DNA of 64,000 bases from Sphingobacteriia bacterium (GTDB lineage Bacteria > Bacteroidota > Bacteroidia > Chitinophagales > Chitinophagaceae): NCBI GenBank assembly GCA_015999745.1, contig JAECQP010000008.1, positions 21,361 through 85,360 on the forward strand, written 5' to 3'. The notes under the pieces are model-generated. The model searched no databases. It was not told where the DNA came from and saw only the letters and a list, made by a program, of their open reading frames with translations. Both the position numbers and the translations under genes were made by a program. Every line of letters starts with the position of its first letter. The stretch's first letter is position 1. This document shows positions 10,022-20,600 of the stretch, piece after piece.

Positions 10022-11239
10022 ATGGCCTCAGGGAAAAAAGCAGCAATCGGATTCATCTTTATTACCATACTGATCGACGTGATCGGGTTTGGGCTGATCA
10101 TTCCTGTGATGCCCAACCTGATTGAGGAATTGCTGGGTAATAGCAGCGTGAGCCTCGCCTCCATGTATGGAGGATGGCTGGGATTTGCCTATGCCATCAT
10201 GCAGTTTTTGTTTGCGCCCATATTGGGCAACCTGAGCGACAAATACGGACGCAGGCCGGTGCTGTTGTTTTCCCTGTTCGGATTTGGGCTGGATTACCTG
10301 TTCCTCTGTTTTGCGCCATCCATCTGGTGGCTGTTTGTTGGAAGATGTATTGCAGGTATTACCGGAGCCAGCTTTACAACGGCAACGGCCTATATAGCGG
10401 ATATCAGTACTGCAGAAAACCGGGCGCAGAATTTCGGAATGATCGGGGCCGCATTTGGGGTGGGCTTTATCATTGGTCCGATGCTGGGTGGCTTACTGGG
10501 TGAATTTGGTTCCAGGGTTCCCTTTTATGCTGCAGCCGGATTAGCTTTAACCAACTGGTTATACGGGTACTTTGTATTACCTGAGTCGCTGGATAAAAAA
10601 CTCAGGAGACCTTTTGAGTGGAGAAGGGCCAATCCTTTAGGCTCTTTGTTGCAATTGCGCCGGTATCCGGCGGTTTCGGGCCTGGTGGTATCTCTGGTAC
10701 TAATCTACCTGGCATCACATGCCGTGCAAAGCAACTGGAGTTTTTTCAATATTGAAAAATTTAAATGGTCTCCTAAAATGATCGGGATTTCACTGGGCCT
10801 GGTAGGATTACTGGTAGGCATAGTGCAGGGCGGATTAATCCGGATCGTGAATCCAAAAATCGGGAATGAGAAAAGTGTGTACTATGGATTGGCGCTCTAT
10901 TCTATCGGCCTCTTCCTGTTTGCATTTGCTACAGAATCCTGGATGATGTTTGTTTTCCTGGTTCCTTATTGCCTGGGGGGAATTGCAGGCCCTGCACTGC
11001 AATCTATTATATCCGGTAATGTGCCGGCCAATGAGCAGGGCGAATTGCAGGGGGCATTAACCAGCCTGATCAGCGCTACCTCTATTGCCGGGCCGCTGAT
11101 GATGACCAGTCTTTTTGCCTATTTTACCGGGGCATCCGCTCCATTTTATTTTCCGGGCGCGCCGTTTTTCCTGGGAGCCCTGTTAATGATGCTGAGCGTG
11201 GCAGGCGCTTATTGGGCGCTGCATATTAAAAAGCAATAA
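10022..11239 (+). CDS. MFS transporter, TetA/TCR-like
   Basis: '[18 protein letters not shown]', '[17 protein letters not shown]', 12-TM pattern; ATG at 10022 preferred over upstream TTG at 9980. Confidence 0.9.
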   Translation: MASGKKAAIGFIFITILIDVIGFGLIIPVMPNLIEELLGNSSVSLASMYGGWLGFAYAIMQFLFAPILGNLSDKYGRRPVLLFSLFGFGLDYLFLCFAPSIWWLFVGRCIAGITGASFTTATAYIADISTAENRAQNFGMIGAAFGVGFIIGPMLGGLLGEFGSRVPFYAAAGLALTNWLYGYFVLPESLDKKLRRPFEWRRANPLGSLLQLRRYPAVSGLVVSLVLIYLASHAVQSNWSFFNIEKFKWSPKMIGISLGLVGLLVGIVQGGLIRIVNPKIGNEKSVYYGLALYSIGLFLFAFATESWMMFVFLVPYCLGGIAGPALQSIISGNVPANEQGELQGALTSLISATSIAGPLMMTSLFAYFTGASAPFYFPGAPFFLGALLMMLSVAGAYWALHIKKQ

Positions 11240-11246
11240 GCCGGGA

Positions 11247-12257
11247 TTATAAGGAGGAGAGGTGTTCCAGGATATCCTGAATCGATTTCTTTTCCGGGCG
11301 AAGTTTGAATATGCCCAGGCTGCCAATGTCGCTGATGTCTTTTTCGTTGTAGTAGAAGTCTTTGCCAATCTTGGAAATGGAAATGATCGTCATCTCCTGC
11401 TGTTGTGGAAGATAGCTTGCCCTGAACGCTCTTGTGTTGTAATCGGAGTACAGGGGCACTACCGTTTTACAACTTTCAAATACGGCAAAAACAACCGTAT
11501 TCTTATTGGTAAAGTTCAGCGGCAGGATGGCTGTTAAATGACTGCTGCCAGCGTTGTAGTAAGATTGCCTGGCCGCACTCACCCACTTCAGCTTTGTAGA
11601 AAGGATTTCATAACCCGCCTGATCCCCTCCGCCCTGACCGCTTCTGGTAAAGTTTTTTACAGAAGAGCCGTCTGCCGATTTCAGCCAGGTGAATTCCGGA
11701 TCAACTCCCGCCGGAGCAAGGCCTCCTTCCTTTCCATTGAATACAAGCATATAAGGTTTGGGATCATTGTCCGGATCGGTGTATTGAATCAGGTAAGAAA
11801 CGCCCGGGCTGAGTTCCAGTTCCTGTCCGTCTTTGGATGCTTTGACAAAAAAAGCACCTGCCGATTCCAGTAAGGCATTATAATGAATGGTGGCCTGCAT
11901 GGCTTTAATCATGTCACCCTTTGTAAGAAGCTTTGTCAGCTCAATATTTACATTCCCGGTTACAGCAGCTCCGCTGAGTGTAACAAAACTGCCGGGCTGG
12001 AAAATCAGGTCCACATTGCTATTGAAGTGGAGGGTTGCCCCTGATTCATTGTTAAAGGATTCTGTTAAAGGCTTTGGTGAAATGGAGTCGAATAGCGCAT
12101 TGACCGCAGCATTGGCAGGCAGCGTCCTGGTCCAGATGGTATCATTCAGCGCACTGGTGGTGTTCAGTGTAAAATTATTGGACATGTCCTTTTTGCAGGA
12201 AGTAAATCCTGTAAAAAGGACAAGCGCCAAAATAATATGTTTGCTGATTCTTTGCAT
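11247..12257 (-). CDS. Hypothetical lipoprotein
   Basis: 'LVLFTGFTSCKKD' lipobox; lies downstream of the second sigma/barrel pair. Confidence 0.7.
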   Translation of the reverse strand: MQRISKHIILALVLFTGFTSCKKDMSNNFTLNTTSALNDTIWTRTLPANAAVNALFDSISPKPLTESFNNESGATLHFNSNVDLIFQPGSFVTLSGAAVTGNVNIELTKLLTKGDMIKAMQATIHYNALLESAGAFFVKASKDGQELELSPGVSYLIQYTDPDNDPKPYMLVFNGKEGGLAPAGVDPEFTWLKSADGSSVKNFTRSGQGGGDQAGYEILSTKLKWVSAARQSYYNAGSSHLTAILPLNFTNKNTVVFAVFESCKTVVPLYSDYNTRAFRASYLPQQQEMTIISISKIGKDFYYNEKDISDIGSLGIFKLRPEKKSIQDILEHLSSL

Positions 12258-12295
12258 GATATAGGGTAGATACTGCTTGCTGTGTCTTTGCTGCT

Positions 12296-13843
12296 TTAAT
12301 GTTTATTCAGATTAAATCTTAATCCCAATGATAAGCCGCCCACTGAGAAACGCTGCTTGTACACCGATTGCGGGGTAGTTATATCAGACAGGTTGTATCT
12401 CAGGTATGGTTCTGCAAAAACAGAAGTGTTATAATTGATTCTTTTGCTAATACTGAACCCTGCATAAAGGCCAACGCCGATATTGGTCTTGTATCTCACA
12501 CTGTTGTTCTTGTCGATCGGCTGGGGGGAAAGGGTGCTGTCCAGCATTACACCTTTGTAAGAGGAACTCAGATTCACCACAACACCGGCATTGATTCCGA
12601 TCTTAAGATCATCATTGCCAAACTGGTATCCCATTAATACAGGTACATCAATACTCTTGTACCTGTTGTGTACGGTATTGTATTTGTTTACCGCCTGTTG
12701 CAATACACTGGTATCACTGACAGTGACCACGGTGCCATTGGCCAGTGTGATATTTCTTACCGTAATCACCGTGATGGTTTTGATTTCATCGGCTGTTTTG
12801 TACGTAAAGTTTTCGTTGATCTGGGAATATTGTAACCCGGCCTTGATCAGGAAACGATCGTTGAGGGGTTTTACGATACGAAAACCTGCAGTAAAGCCTA
12901 CCCTGGCGGATTCGCTGCTGTCTTTGCGGCTCATGAACTGCTGACTGGCAGTGTTGCTGCTGACTGTTTTAAAGGAAAGATCAGGAGAAGCAAATACTTC
13001 CAGGTCCCAGTCGGTGTTGCGAAGATTTTTATCCGAAGGGCAGATAATGATATTCTTAATGGAGCCCGTGTGATTGTTGTAAGAGATATCTCTTTCTCCC
13101 GAAGCAAAAAGCCCTTTTCGCCGGGAGGGGATAAATGCAGCATTGGAACGGCCGGAGGGAGCGTAATACCTATCTTCGTCATTGCTGTTCACTAAACTGG
13201 CGCCAGGGGCGTCGGTGGCCGGAGCTTGCAGCAGGAAGGTTTTGCTGATACGGCGTTTCCCGAATACAATGGCATTTCCGGAGCGCTCTTCCGTTCCGGA
13301 TGGACGGGCATTTTCCCGGCTGAACTGTTCCGTTGTACCGGTACCCGCATCAATAGCATCGGTTATAACAGTACTTTCGGCAGCGCCGGCCGGTGCACCC
13401 TGGTTCAAATTATTTTCAGGATTTGTATTGTTCTGCCCGGGTTCTGCTGATTCTGAAGTGCCGGTTCCATGGTTGTTTTGCTGATTGGTTTGCGTTGCGT
13501 TTACTTCCGCATTGCGTTTGTGCCTGATCTGTTGAAAATAGATATAGGCCGATACCGTTCCCGCTATGAAGAGCATGAGGAGTGAAGCAGCCATCATGGA
13601 AGTTCTTCGCGGGAGAAAGAAAATCCTTCGTCTCTTTTCTTCCTCCGGGCGGATACGGTTCCAAAGCCCCGGAGAAACCGGCGCCGTGATATCCTGTAAT
13701 TTCTCTTTGAAGAACTGATCAAACGGATCCTGCGGAGCGTTAATGGCAGGCACATGAATCTTCTCCCACAAACCGGCTGGTATGGCTGCAGAATAGTCTT
13801 TCAACTTTTCCCGGGTTATATGGTCAAATGCTTCATTGGTCAT
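12296..13843 (-). CDS. Sigma-linked membrane protein: duplicated N-terminal motif, one TM helix, Q/N/G/T-rich linker, C-terminal beta-barrel-like domain
   Basis: Directly abuts the sigma stop; TM 'SMMAASLLMLFIAGTVSAYIYF'; C-terminal 'RFSVGGLSLGLRFNLNKH' barrel-like. Confidence 0.75.
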   Translation of the reverse strand: MTNEAFDHITREKLKDYSAAIPAGLWEKIHVPAINAPQDPFDQFFKEKLQDITAPVSPGLWNRIRPEEEKRRRIFFLPRRTSMMAASLLMLFIAGTVSAYIYFQQIRHKRNAEVNATQTNQQNNHGTGTSESAEPGQNNTNPENNLNQGAPAGAAESTVITDAIDAGTGTTEQFSRENARPSGTEERSGNAIVFGKRRISKTFLLQAPATDAPGASLVNSNDEDRYYAPSGRSNAAFIPSRRKGLFASGERDISYNNHTGSIKNIIICPSDKNLRNTDWDLEVFASPDLSFKTVSSNTASQQFMSRKDSSESARVGFTAGFRIVKPLNDRFLIKAGLQYSQINENFTYKTADEIKTITVITVRNITLANGTVVTVSDTSVLQQAVNKYNTVHNRYKSIDVPVLMGYQFGNDDLKIGINAGVVVNLSSSYKGVMLDSTLSPQPIDKNNSVRYKTNIGVGLYAGFSISKRINYNTSVFAEPYLRYNLSDITTPQSVYKQRFSVGGLSLGLRFNLNKH

Positions 13844-14380
13844 TTAAACGGCAATCTTTTGTAATTGCATGATCTGGTTCTGTAACATTTTCCTGGCTTT
13901 TACCAACTGGCTTCTGCTGGTGCCGGCCTGTATATTGAGCATTGCTGCAATTTCTTCGTGGCTGTATCCCTCAATCACACTCAGGTTAAAGACCAGCCTG
14001 TAACCTTCCGGCAACTGACTGATCAACTTGAGCAGATCATCCTCTCCCAGGTGCATGTAAGCGTGGGGATCAATTTGCGGATTATGCGGGCTATGGTCTT
14101 CAATTTCCTTGAAACTCATTTTCTTTCTTTCCAGGTGGCGGATGGCGGTATTGACCACAATGCGCCTGATCCAACCCTCAAAAGACCCTTCAAATTTAAA
14201 CTGACCGATATATTGAAATACTTTAATAAATGCATCCTGGAGCATGTCTTCCGCCTCCATACCATCCTGGGCATAGCGCAAAGCTACCCCCATCATCTTT
14301 CCGGCGTATTGTTCAAACAACATACGCTGGCAGGATGGTTCCTGTCTTATACAGCCTTTAATCAGTTCGTGTTCTGTCAC
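13844..14380 (-). CDS. RNA polymerase ECF sigma-70 family factor
   Basis: 'GMEAEDMLQDAFIKVFQYIGQFKFEGSFEGWIRRIVVNTAIRHLERKK'; 'LPEGYRLVFNLSVIEGYSHEEIAAMLNIQAGTSRSQLVKAR'. Confidence 0.96.
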   Translation of the reverse strand: MTEHELIKGCIRQEPSCQRMLFEQYAGKMMGVALRYAQDGMEAEDMLQDAFIKVFQYIGQFKFEGSFEGWIRRIVVNTAIRHLERKKMSFKEIEDHSPHNPQIDPHAYMHLGEDDLLKLISQLPEGYRLVFNLSVIEGYSHEEIAAMLNIQAGTSRSQLVKARKMLQNQIMQLQKIAV

Positions 14381-14518
14381 GAAGGGCTCTTTTTAGTTGA
14401 TCAATAAGAAGACGCAGCGGGATGCGGTTGTGTTGCCTGCATACCAAAATCGCCCGCAAAATACCCAAAATAGCGGTCAGGCACAATGTATTAGGGTTAA
14501 TATACCCTGAAAATTATC

Positions 14519-15643
14519 CTAAACAGACAAAAACTGGTCGTGGATATAGTCCACCACAGAAACCAGGCTGCCGGTTTCGCGGTAAACAGCCAGTTGCCGG
14601 TCGGCGCCGGTACCCGTTTCAAAAATACGGGCCACATTGTTGATCACATGACGGCTTCCGAGTTCATCTACAACATCGTCTACAAATTCCAGCAGTTCGT
14701 AAATCAGGGATTTGGTATCCACTTCAATTTCTTTTCCAAAGTCGATCAGTTTGCCGTCTATGCCATACCTGCTGGCCCTCCATTTGTTTTCATTGATAAG
14801 AGAGCGCTGGTAAAGCATAAAATTGAGGTTCTGGTGGCGAAGCGCATAGATCTTGGCGCAAATAGCCTGAAACAGGGCTGCAATGGTCATTGTTTCGTTG
14901 ATGGTCATGGGTACATCGCAGATCCGGAATTCAACCGTATTAAAGAAGGGGTGAACCCGAAGGTCCCACCAGATTTTCTTTGCATTGTCTATACAATTGG
15001 TTTTGATCAGCAGTTCCACATAGTTTTCATAGGCTTCGAAATTCTCAAAGTAATCGGGAATACCAGTTCGCGGAAACTTGTCGAATACCTTGGTACGAAA
15101 CGATTTGTAGCCGGTATCCCTCGATTCCCAGAAAGGGGAGTTGGTGCTGAGGGCATAAACGTGGGGCAGAAAATAGCGGGCGGTATTGGCAATATGTATG
15201 GCCATTTTCCGGTCTTCCATGCCTACATGTACGTGAAGACCAAAAATCAGGTTGCTCCTGGCAGCTTCCTGCAATTCATTCACAATCTGGTTGTACCTTA
15301 TATGGTCGGTGATCAACTGGGTTTCCCAGTGACTAAACGGGTGGGTGCCCGAAGCGCCTACCCACAGGCCAAGATCTCCGGCAATCTGCGCAATATTGCC
15401 CCGCAGGCTGGCCACATCTTTAAACACCTCATCAATATTTTTACAGATATCGGTTCCTACTTCCACCACCGCCTGGTGCATTTCCGCCTTTACCTTGTCC
15501 TTGAGTACCGCCTGACCCAACTGAACAATTCGTTGCTCATGGCTTTTAAGTTCCCTTGTTTGCGGGTCGAGTACCATATATTCTTCTTCAACCCCCAGCG
15601 TAAAATGATGATAACTGATAGTAGACATAAACCGATTGATCAA
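14519..15643 (-). CDS. YbdK-type carboxylate-amine ligase (GCS2 / glutamate-cysteine ligase-like)
   Basis: 'FTLGVEEEYMVLDPQTREL', 'GLHVHVGMED', 'EFRICDVPMTINETMTIAALFQAI'; start may be 15628. Confidence 0.93.
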   Translation of the reverse strand: MINRFMSTISYHHFTLGVEEEYMVLDPQTRELKSHEQRIVQLGQAVLKDKVKAEMHQAVVEVGTDICKNIDEVFKDVASLRGNIAQIAGDLGLWVGASGTHPFSHWETQLITDHIRYNQIVNELQEAARSNLIFGLHVHVGMEDRKMAIHIANTARYFLPHVYALSTNSPFWESRDTGYKSFRTKVFDKFPRTGIPDYFENFEAYENYVELLIKTNCIDNAKKIWWDLRVHPFFNTVEFRICDVPMTINETMTIAALFQAICAKIYALRHQNLNFMLYQRSLINENKWRASRYGIDGKLIDFGKEIEVDTKSLIYELLEFVDDVVDELGSRHVINNVARIFETGTGADRQLAVYRETGSLVSVVDYIHDQFLSV

Positions 15644-15646
15644 ATA

Positions 15647-16606
15647 TTAATATAAAGCTTTGCCGGCACTGCTGCGTTTGATAAATTCACCCCAGGTAAG
15701 ATTGTCCCTTCCATCTGTTTGAGTCTGCGCTCTCTCAATGGCATAGTTGGCAGCTGTTTCCACCACCCAGTCAAAGTTTTCGGGTCCTACACTTTTCAGG
15801 TCGGCATCAGGGGCGGGGTTACAGAAATCAATGGCATACGGAACACCATCTCTCAATGCCAGTTCAACCGTATTGAAATCATATCCCAGGTATTGATTGA
15901 TTCGCAGTACAATATCCGTCAATTGTTTCAGTTTCTCCCCGGAAGGCTTGAAATCGGCCAGGTATCTTAAATGATGTGGGTTACGCGGCTCGTAAGACAT
16001 GATGCGAACATATTTACCTCCAATGCAGTAGCACCGGTAATATTCTTCAAAAACGATTTCTTCCTGCAACAGCATGACCAACTGACCGGTTTCTGCATGT
16101 TTTTCAAAAAAATCATTGATATCGTTCAATTGGTAAACATGCTTCCATCCGCCACCTGCAAAGGGTTTCATGTATGCGGGAAATCCTACGTAACTGAAAA
16201 TGGCTTCCCAGTTGAGCGGGTAGGCAAGATTGCTGAAAGAGCGTTCCACCGTATCGGAAGGAAGGTCCCTGGAAGGAAGAATAACTGTTTTGGGAACGGT
16301 TACATTAATCTTTGTAGAAAGGCAATTGTTGAAAAACTTTTCGTCTGCACTCCACCAGAATGGATTATTGACCACTGCTGTTCCGCAGAGTGCGGCATTT
16401 TTTAAATAGGCCCTGTAAAAAGGCACGTCCTGGCTGATGCGGTCTATAATCACAGCATATCCGCTGCTTTCGCCCTGGATCACTTTGTCTATTTTCACCG
16501 GCTCGGCCATAATGCCCGGAATATTTTTACTGTTAATCCGTTCAATGAATGCCATGGGAAAGCTTCTTTCCTGGCCAAACAGAATGCCTATCTTTTTCAT
16601 ACGCAT
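15647..16606 (-). CDS. ATP-grasp domain protein
   Basis: 'FPAYMKPFAGGGWKHVYQLNDINDF', 'YDFNTVELALRDGVPYAIDFCNPAPDAD' ATP-grasp motifs. Confidence 0.85.
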   Translation of the reverse strand: MRMKKIGILFGQERSFPMAFIERINSKNIPGIMAEPVKIDKVIQGESSGYAVIIDRISQDVPFYRAYLKNAALCGTAVVNNPFWWSADEKFFNNCLSTKINVTVPKTVILPSRDLPSDTVERSFSNLAYPLNWEAIFSYVGFPAYMKPFAGGGWKHVYQLNDINDFFEKHAETGQLVMLLQEEIVFEEYYRCYCIGGKYVRIMSYEPRNPHHLRYLADFKPSGEKLKQLTDIVLRINQYLGYDFNTVELALRDGVPYAIDFCNPAPDADLKSVGPENFDWVVETAANYAIERAQTQTDGRDNLTWGEFIKRSSAGKALY

Positions 16607-16686
16607 GAATTTGAATAGGAATATACGGAATTTCCGGAAAGATTTAACTGCCGGGTTTTTGTTATCAATGTATTATTTTTGAAACC

Positions 16687-17508
16687 ATGGTCGAGTCTGC
16701 ATTACCTGCTGCAACTGTTTGCGCAGAACAATATCTCATTGAATCGGAATACCTGGAGCGTAGTGTAAAAGTGGATGTTTACCTGCCGGCAGGATCGGCG
16801 TTGATTCCGGACCAGGTAAGCCTCTTATTAGTCAACGACGGCCAGGATCTTGTTACCATGCGTTTTGCAGATATGCTGGATCAGTTGATCCGGAAACAGG
16901 AAATAGAACCGCTGATGTGCATTGGCATCCATTGCGGCACAGATCGCAGGATGGAATACGGAACTGCATACGCTGCCGATTATATGGGAAGGGGCGCCAG
17001 GGCAGGCCGCTACAATAAATTCATACTCGACGAACTTTTGCCCTTTATCCGGAAAAAATACAATGCACCTTCTTTTAAAGACAAGTCGTTTGCCGGGTTC
17101 TCACTGGGGGCATTAAGCGCACTGGATCTCTGCTGGAATCATGCCAGCGAATTCAGAAAGGTCGGCCTCTTCAGCGCTTCTCTCTGGTGGAGGAAAAAAG
17201 CCTATGAAAGCGGATATGACGATGAGCAGGACAGGCTGATGCACCTGCAGATTAGGAAAGGGGACTTTAGTCCCTGGCTGCAGTTTTTCATTGAGTGCGG
17301 TACCGCGGAAGAAACTGCTGATAGAAATAACAACGGTATTATCGATACCATTGACGATGCACTGGACCTGATTGTAGCCCTGAAGGCCAAAGGATACACC
17401 GATGATCATATCCGCTACCTCCAACTGGAAGGAGGCAGGCATGATGTGCAAACATGGGCAGGGGCGTTTCCCGAATTTTTAAAATGGGGCTGGGGCCGGA
17501 ATCAATAA
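16687..17508 (+). CDS. Alpha/beta-hydrolase esterase (Esterase D / enterochelin esterase-like)
   Basis: 'SFAGFSLGALSALDLCWNH' nucleophile elbow; 'EGGRHDVQTWAGAFPEFLKW' C-terminal His. Confidence 0.88.
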   Translation: MVESALPAATVCAEQYLIESEYLERSVKVDVYLPAGSALIPDQVSLLLVNDGQDLVTMRFADMLDQLIRKQEIEPLMCIGIHCGTDRRMEYGTAYAADYMGRGARAGRYNKFILDELLPFIRKKYNAPSFKDKSFAGFSLGALSALDLCWNHASEFRKVGLFSASLWWRKKAYESGYDDEQDRLMHLQIRKGDFSPWLQFFIECGTAEETADRNNNGIIDTIDDALDLIVALKAKGYTDDHIRYLQLEGGRHDVQTWAGAFPEFLKWGWGRNQ

Positions 17509-17563
17509 ACGGATGTTTCGTTTTGGCTGAACCAGGCGCCGGTTGTTTCTTCGGAACAAAAAC

Positions 17564-17599
17564 AAAAAAAGGCCCGGATCATTGATCCGGGCCTTTTTG
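17564..17599. terminator. Bidirectional rho-independent terminator AAAAAAAGGCCCGGATCATTGATCCGGGCCTTTTT
   Basis: Perfect stem flanked by A/T tracts between convergent genes. Confidence 0.9.
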
Positions 17600-17616
17600 T
17601 ATAGTAAGGTATTCGA

Positions 17617-20600
17617 TTAGAAAATATAACGGATACCGAATTGTGCCTGCCATACATCACCAATACTTGTGCTCTTTCTTAAAGAGCTGTAGTTGATGCT
17701 GTTGCTTACTCGTGTCATAGTGAACTGAGGAACGCCCTGTGCAGTTACGCCGGCTGCAGTCAGCGGGTTGAATGTGTTCACAAAGTTGCTCACGCCCCAT
17801 GCAGAGTTGAGCATGTTACCTACGTTGAAGATATCCGCTCTCAACTGGATCGTGTGTCTGTTCTTTCCGATGTTTCTGAATAATTCCAACTGGGTAGAGA
17901 AGTCGAAACGAACAAGATAAGGCATCAGAGATCCGTTTCTTTGAGCCACTTTACCGCGGTTTTTGCTCAGGTAAGGGTCCTGGTTAATATAAGCGTCAAA
18001 TGCATCTTTTTGCTGTTGTACGGTTGCAGCAGGTGCAGAACCCGATGCATTCATTGCAACAAAATACATTTCAGACTGGTCGCGTGGAATATAGATCAGG
18101 TCATTATTACTTAAGCCATCACCATTCATATCTCCGCTGTAGGTGTAAGAATAGCGGCCCTGGTTCTGAGACTGACCGAACAGGGAGAACTGTAAAGCAG
18201 CACTCTTGCCCAATTCAATACGGTAGTTTACGTTACCGATTACCCGGTTACGGATTTCGTTGTCGCTGTAAGCAATATCGGTGCTGTTGTTACCACGAAC
18301 GCTCTGAATAGCAGTCCAGGAGCTGAACGCGATGGAACCGCCGGTCATGTAGTCGCGTGCCCTGGTGAATGTGTAAGCAGCCATCCAGCCCAAACCTTTA
18401 GACTTGGTTGGTTTCTCAATTTTAACTGTTGCAGCGATAGAACCGCCCAAAGGCCCGCTTTCCAATACGGTAGCGTCTGTGATCTTTGGATTCACGCGGA
18501 TCGCATTGGCCTGTGCAGAACCGGATAAGCCAACACCTGCAAAACGAGGTCTGGTATCAGGACCAGCAAAGTAAGTGGTGGCAGGTTTCAGGTTGGCGTT
18601 ATAGTAGTTGATGTTGTTCAGACTCTGAGTGTAAATGAATTCTCCTGTAAGGATGATGTCCTGGAAAATTTTCTGGTCAATGGCCAGATTTGCACGGAGT
18701 ACTTTAGGGAAACGGAAACCTTCTTCTGTAGCAGCAATATTGTAAGAAGAAGCAGGTACGCCCGGATTAGGTGCAAAGCTTGCATAGCTGGCCGGGGTGC
18801 TGGTCCTGAAAGGATAAGCTGCAGTGTTGTTGAAGCTTACGGAACCGTTGAGTACACCATTGTTACCCATTTGGTTGCTGATGTAAACAAATGGAGGACG
18901 TCCGGTGAACAGACCCACACCACCACGGATTTGGGTTGTTTTGTCTCCTTTGATATCGTAGTTGAAACCGATACGCGGGCTGATCATCAACTTGGCAGAA
19001 GGCAATTTGGAAGTACTCAGTTTTACGCTCTGGCCGTTGTTGTCGATAAAGCTCATACCATCAATTTCGGTATTGGTATAACCGGAACCGCTGAAGAAAG
19101 GCATTTCAAAACGTACCCCGTAAGTCAGGTTGAAGTTAGACTCGAGGTTTAATTCATCCTGGATATAAGCAGCCACATTACGGGCCTTGGTTGTTACCAG
19201 CCATGGACCGCCACCAGGTAAGTTACTGAAACTTGCACGGTAGTTTCTCATGAATACCGGGCTGAAGGTACGGTTAGGATCTGCTATGAATGCGTTTGCA
19301 GCAGTATAGAAATCGTCCAGGTTGTTGAAAGTGTAGATACCGTTGATCAATGCAGTAAATCCATTGGTGAAGGTCATACTCTCAAAAGATACACCTGCAG
19401 TTAACGTGTGTTTACCCAGGTATGCAGTCAGGTTATCGCTGAACTGCCAGGTATCTGTATTCAACAGGTTGTTCGGAGTGAACGGATCATTACCGAAAGA
19501 AATATAGGTCCTGCTCTGTCCGGTCTGCGCAGAAGGTACGGTTGAAGTTGCAGAAGTCGGAACCGCAGTCAGCGGGCTGCTTCCGTCCTGGATATCCACC
19601 ATTGGGAAGGCGCCGCCTTTAACACCCCTGAAGTCTCTGTTGGCAGTGTAGCCGAAAGTCAGTTCATTGCTGATCTTGTTGCTGAAACGGCTGTTCAACT
19701 GTGCAATTACACCATAAATATTGTTGTTGATCTCGTAAGCAGAGTTGCCGAACATCAAAGATGCGTTGCTGTTACCCCTGCTACCGTTGGTAGAGTTACT
19801 GGAGCTTGCGCCAACATCTCTTTTAGATAACAACATATTACCACGGATGCTCAGTTTGTGCACATCGTTGATGTTCCAGTCGATACGTGCCACCGCTTTA
19901 TCGCTCTTGGTTACGAAAGGATAGCCCTGGTAAGGTCCCGGATCGTAGTTCAGTTTGGTTTTGATGAAAGTAGACAGTGCCTCTATTTCAGAAACCTTTA
20001 CACGGGAAATATTACCGCTGATGGGGGTTGCACCGTTGCTGGCATCGGCAACCCAGGTAGAACCGATATCGTTTCTTCTTTCTGCTTCGTAGTTCACAAA
20101 GTAGAATAATTTATTCTTGATGATTGCACCACCTAAGCTGGCGCCAAACTGCTTCACGTCGAATGCAGTGGTTACTACATCCTGCTTACCCTGCATACCC
20201 GCTTTTTTGCCGAGCAGTTTTTCGGTACGGCCATTGTAGAAGGCAGTTCCATGCATGGTGTTGGTACCACTCTTGGTTACCGCATTGATGCTTGCGCCGG
20301 TGAAACCTGCATCTCTCAGGTTATAAGGAGATACGTTGATCTGGATTTCCTGCAAAGCATCCAAAGAAATAGGGGCGGAGTTGGTTTGGCCCCCGTTCAA
20401 TGAACTCAGACCGAAAGAGTTGTTAAAGATGGAACCGTCTAAGGTAAAGTTGATGGCTCTTCCATCCTGACCTGCAAAAGAAGTACCGTTAGCCTGTGGT
20501 ACCAGACGGGTAATGTCTGTTACGTTGCGGCTGATGGTAGGCAGGCTGCTGATTAAACGGGAGTTGATGTTGGTAGAAGCGCCTTTCCTGTCTTTAGAAA

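Noticed and set aside
14540-15655. 371-aa plus-strand ORF fully antisense to the YbdK-like gene
   Set aside because: The opposite strand encodes a recognisable GCS2-family protein; the antisense frame has no recognisable domain and is best explained as a codon-usage shadow.
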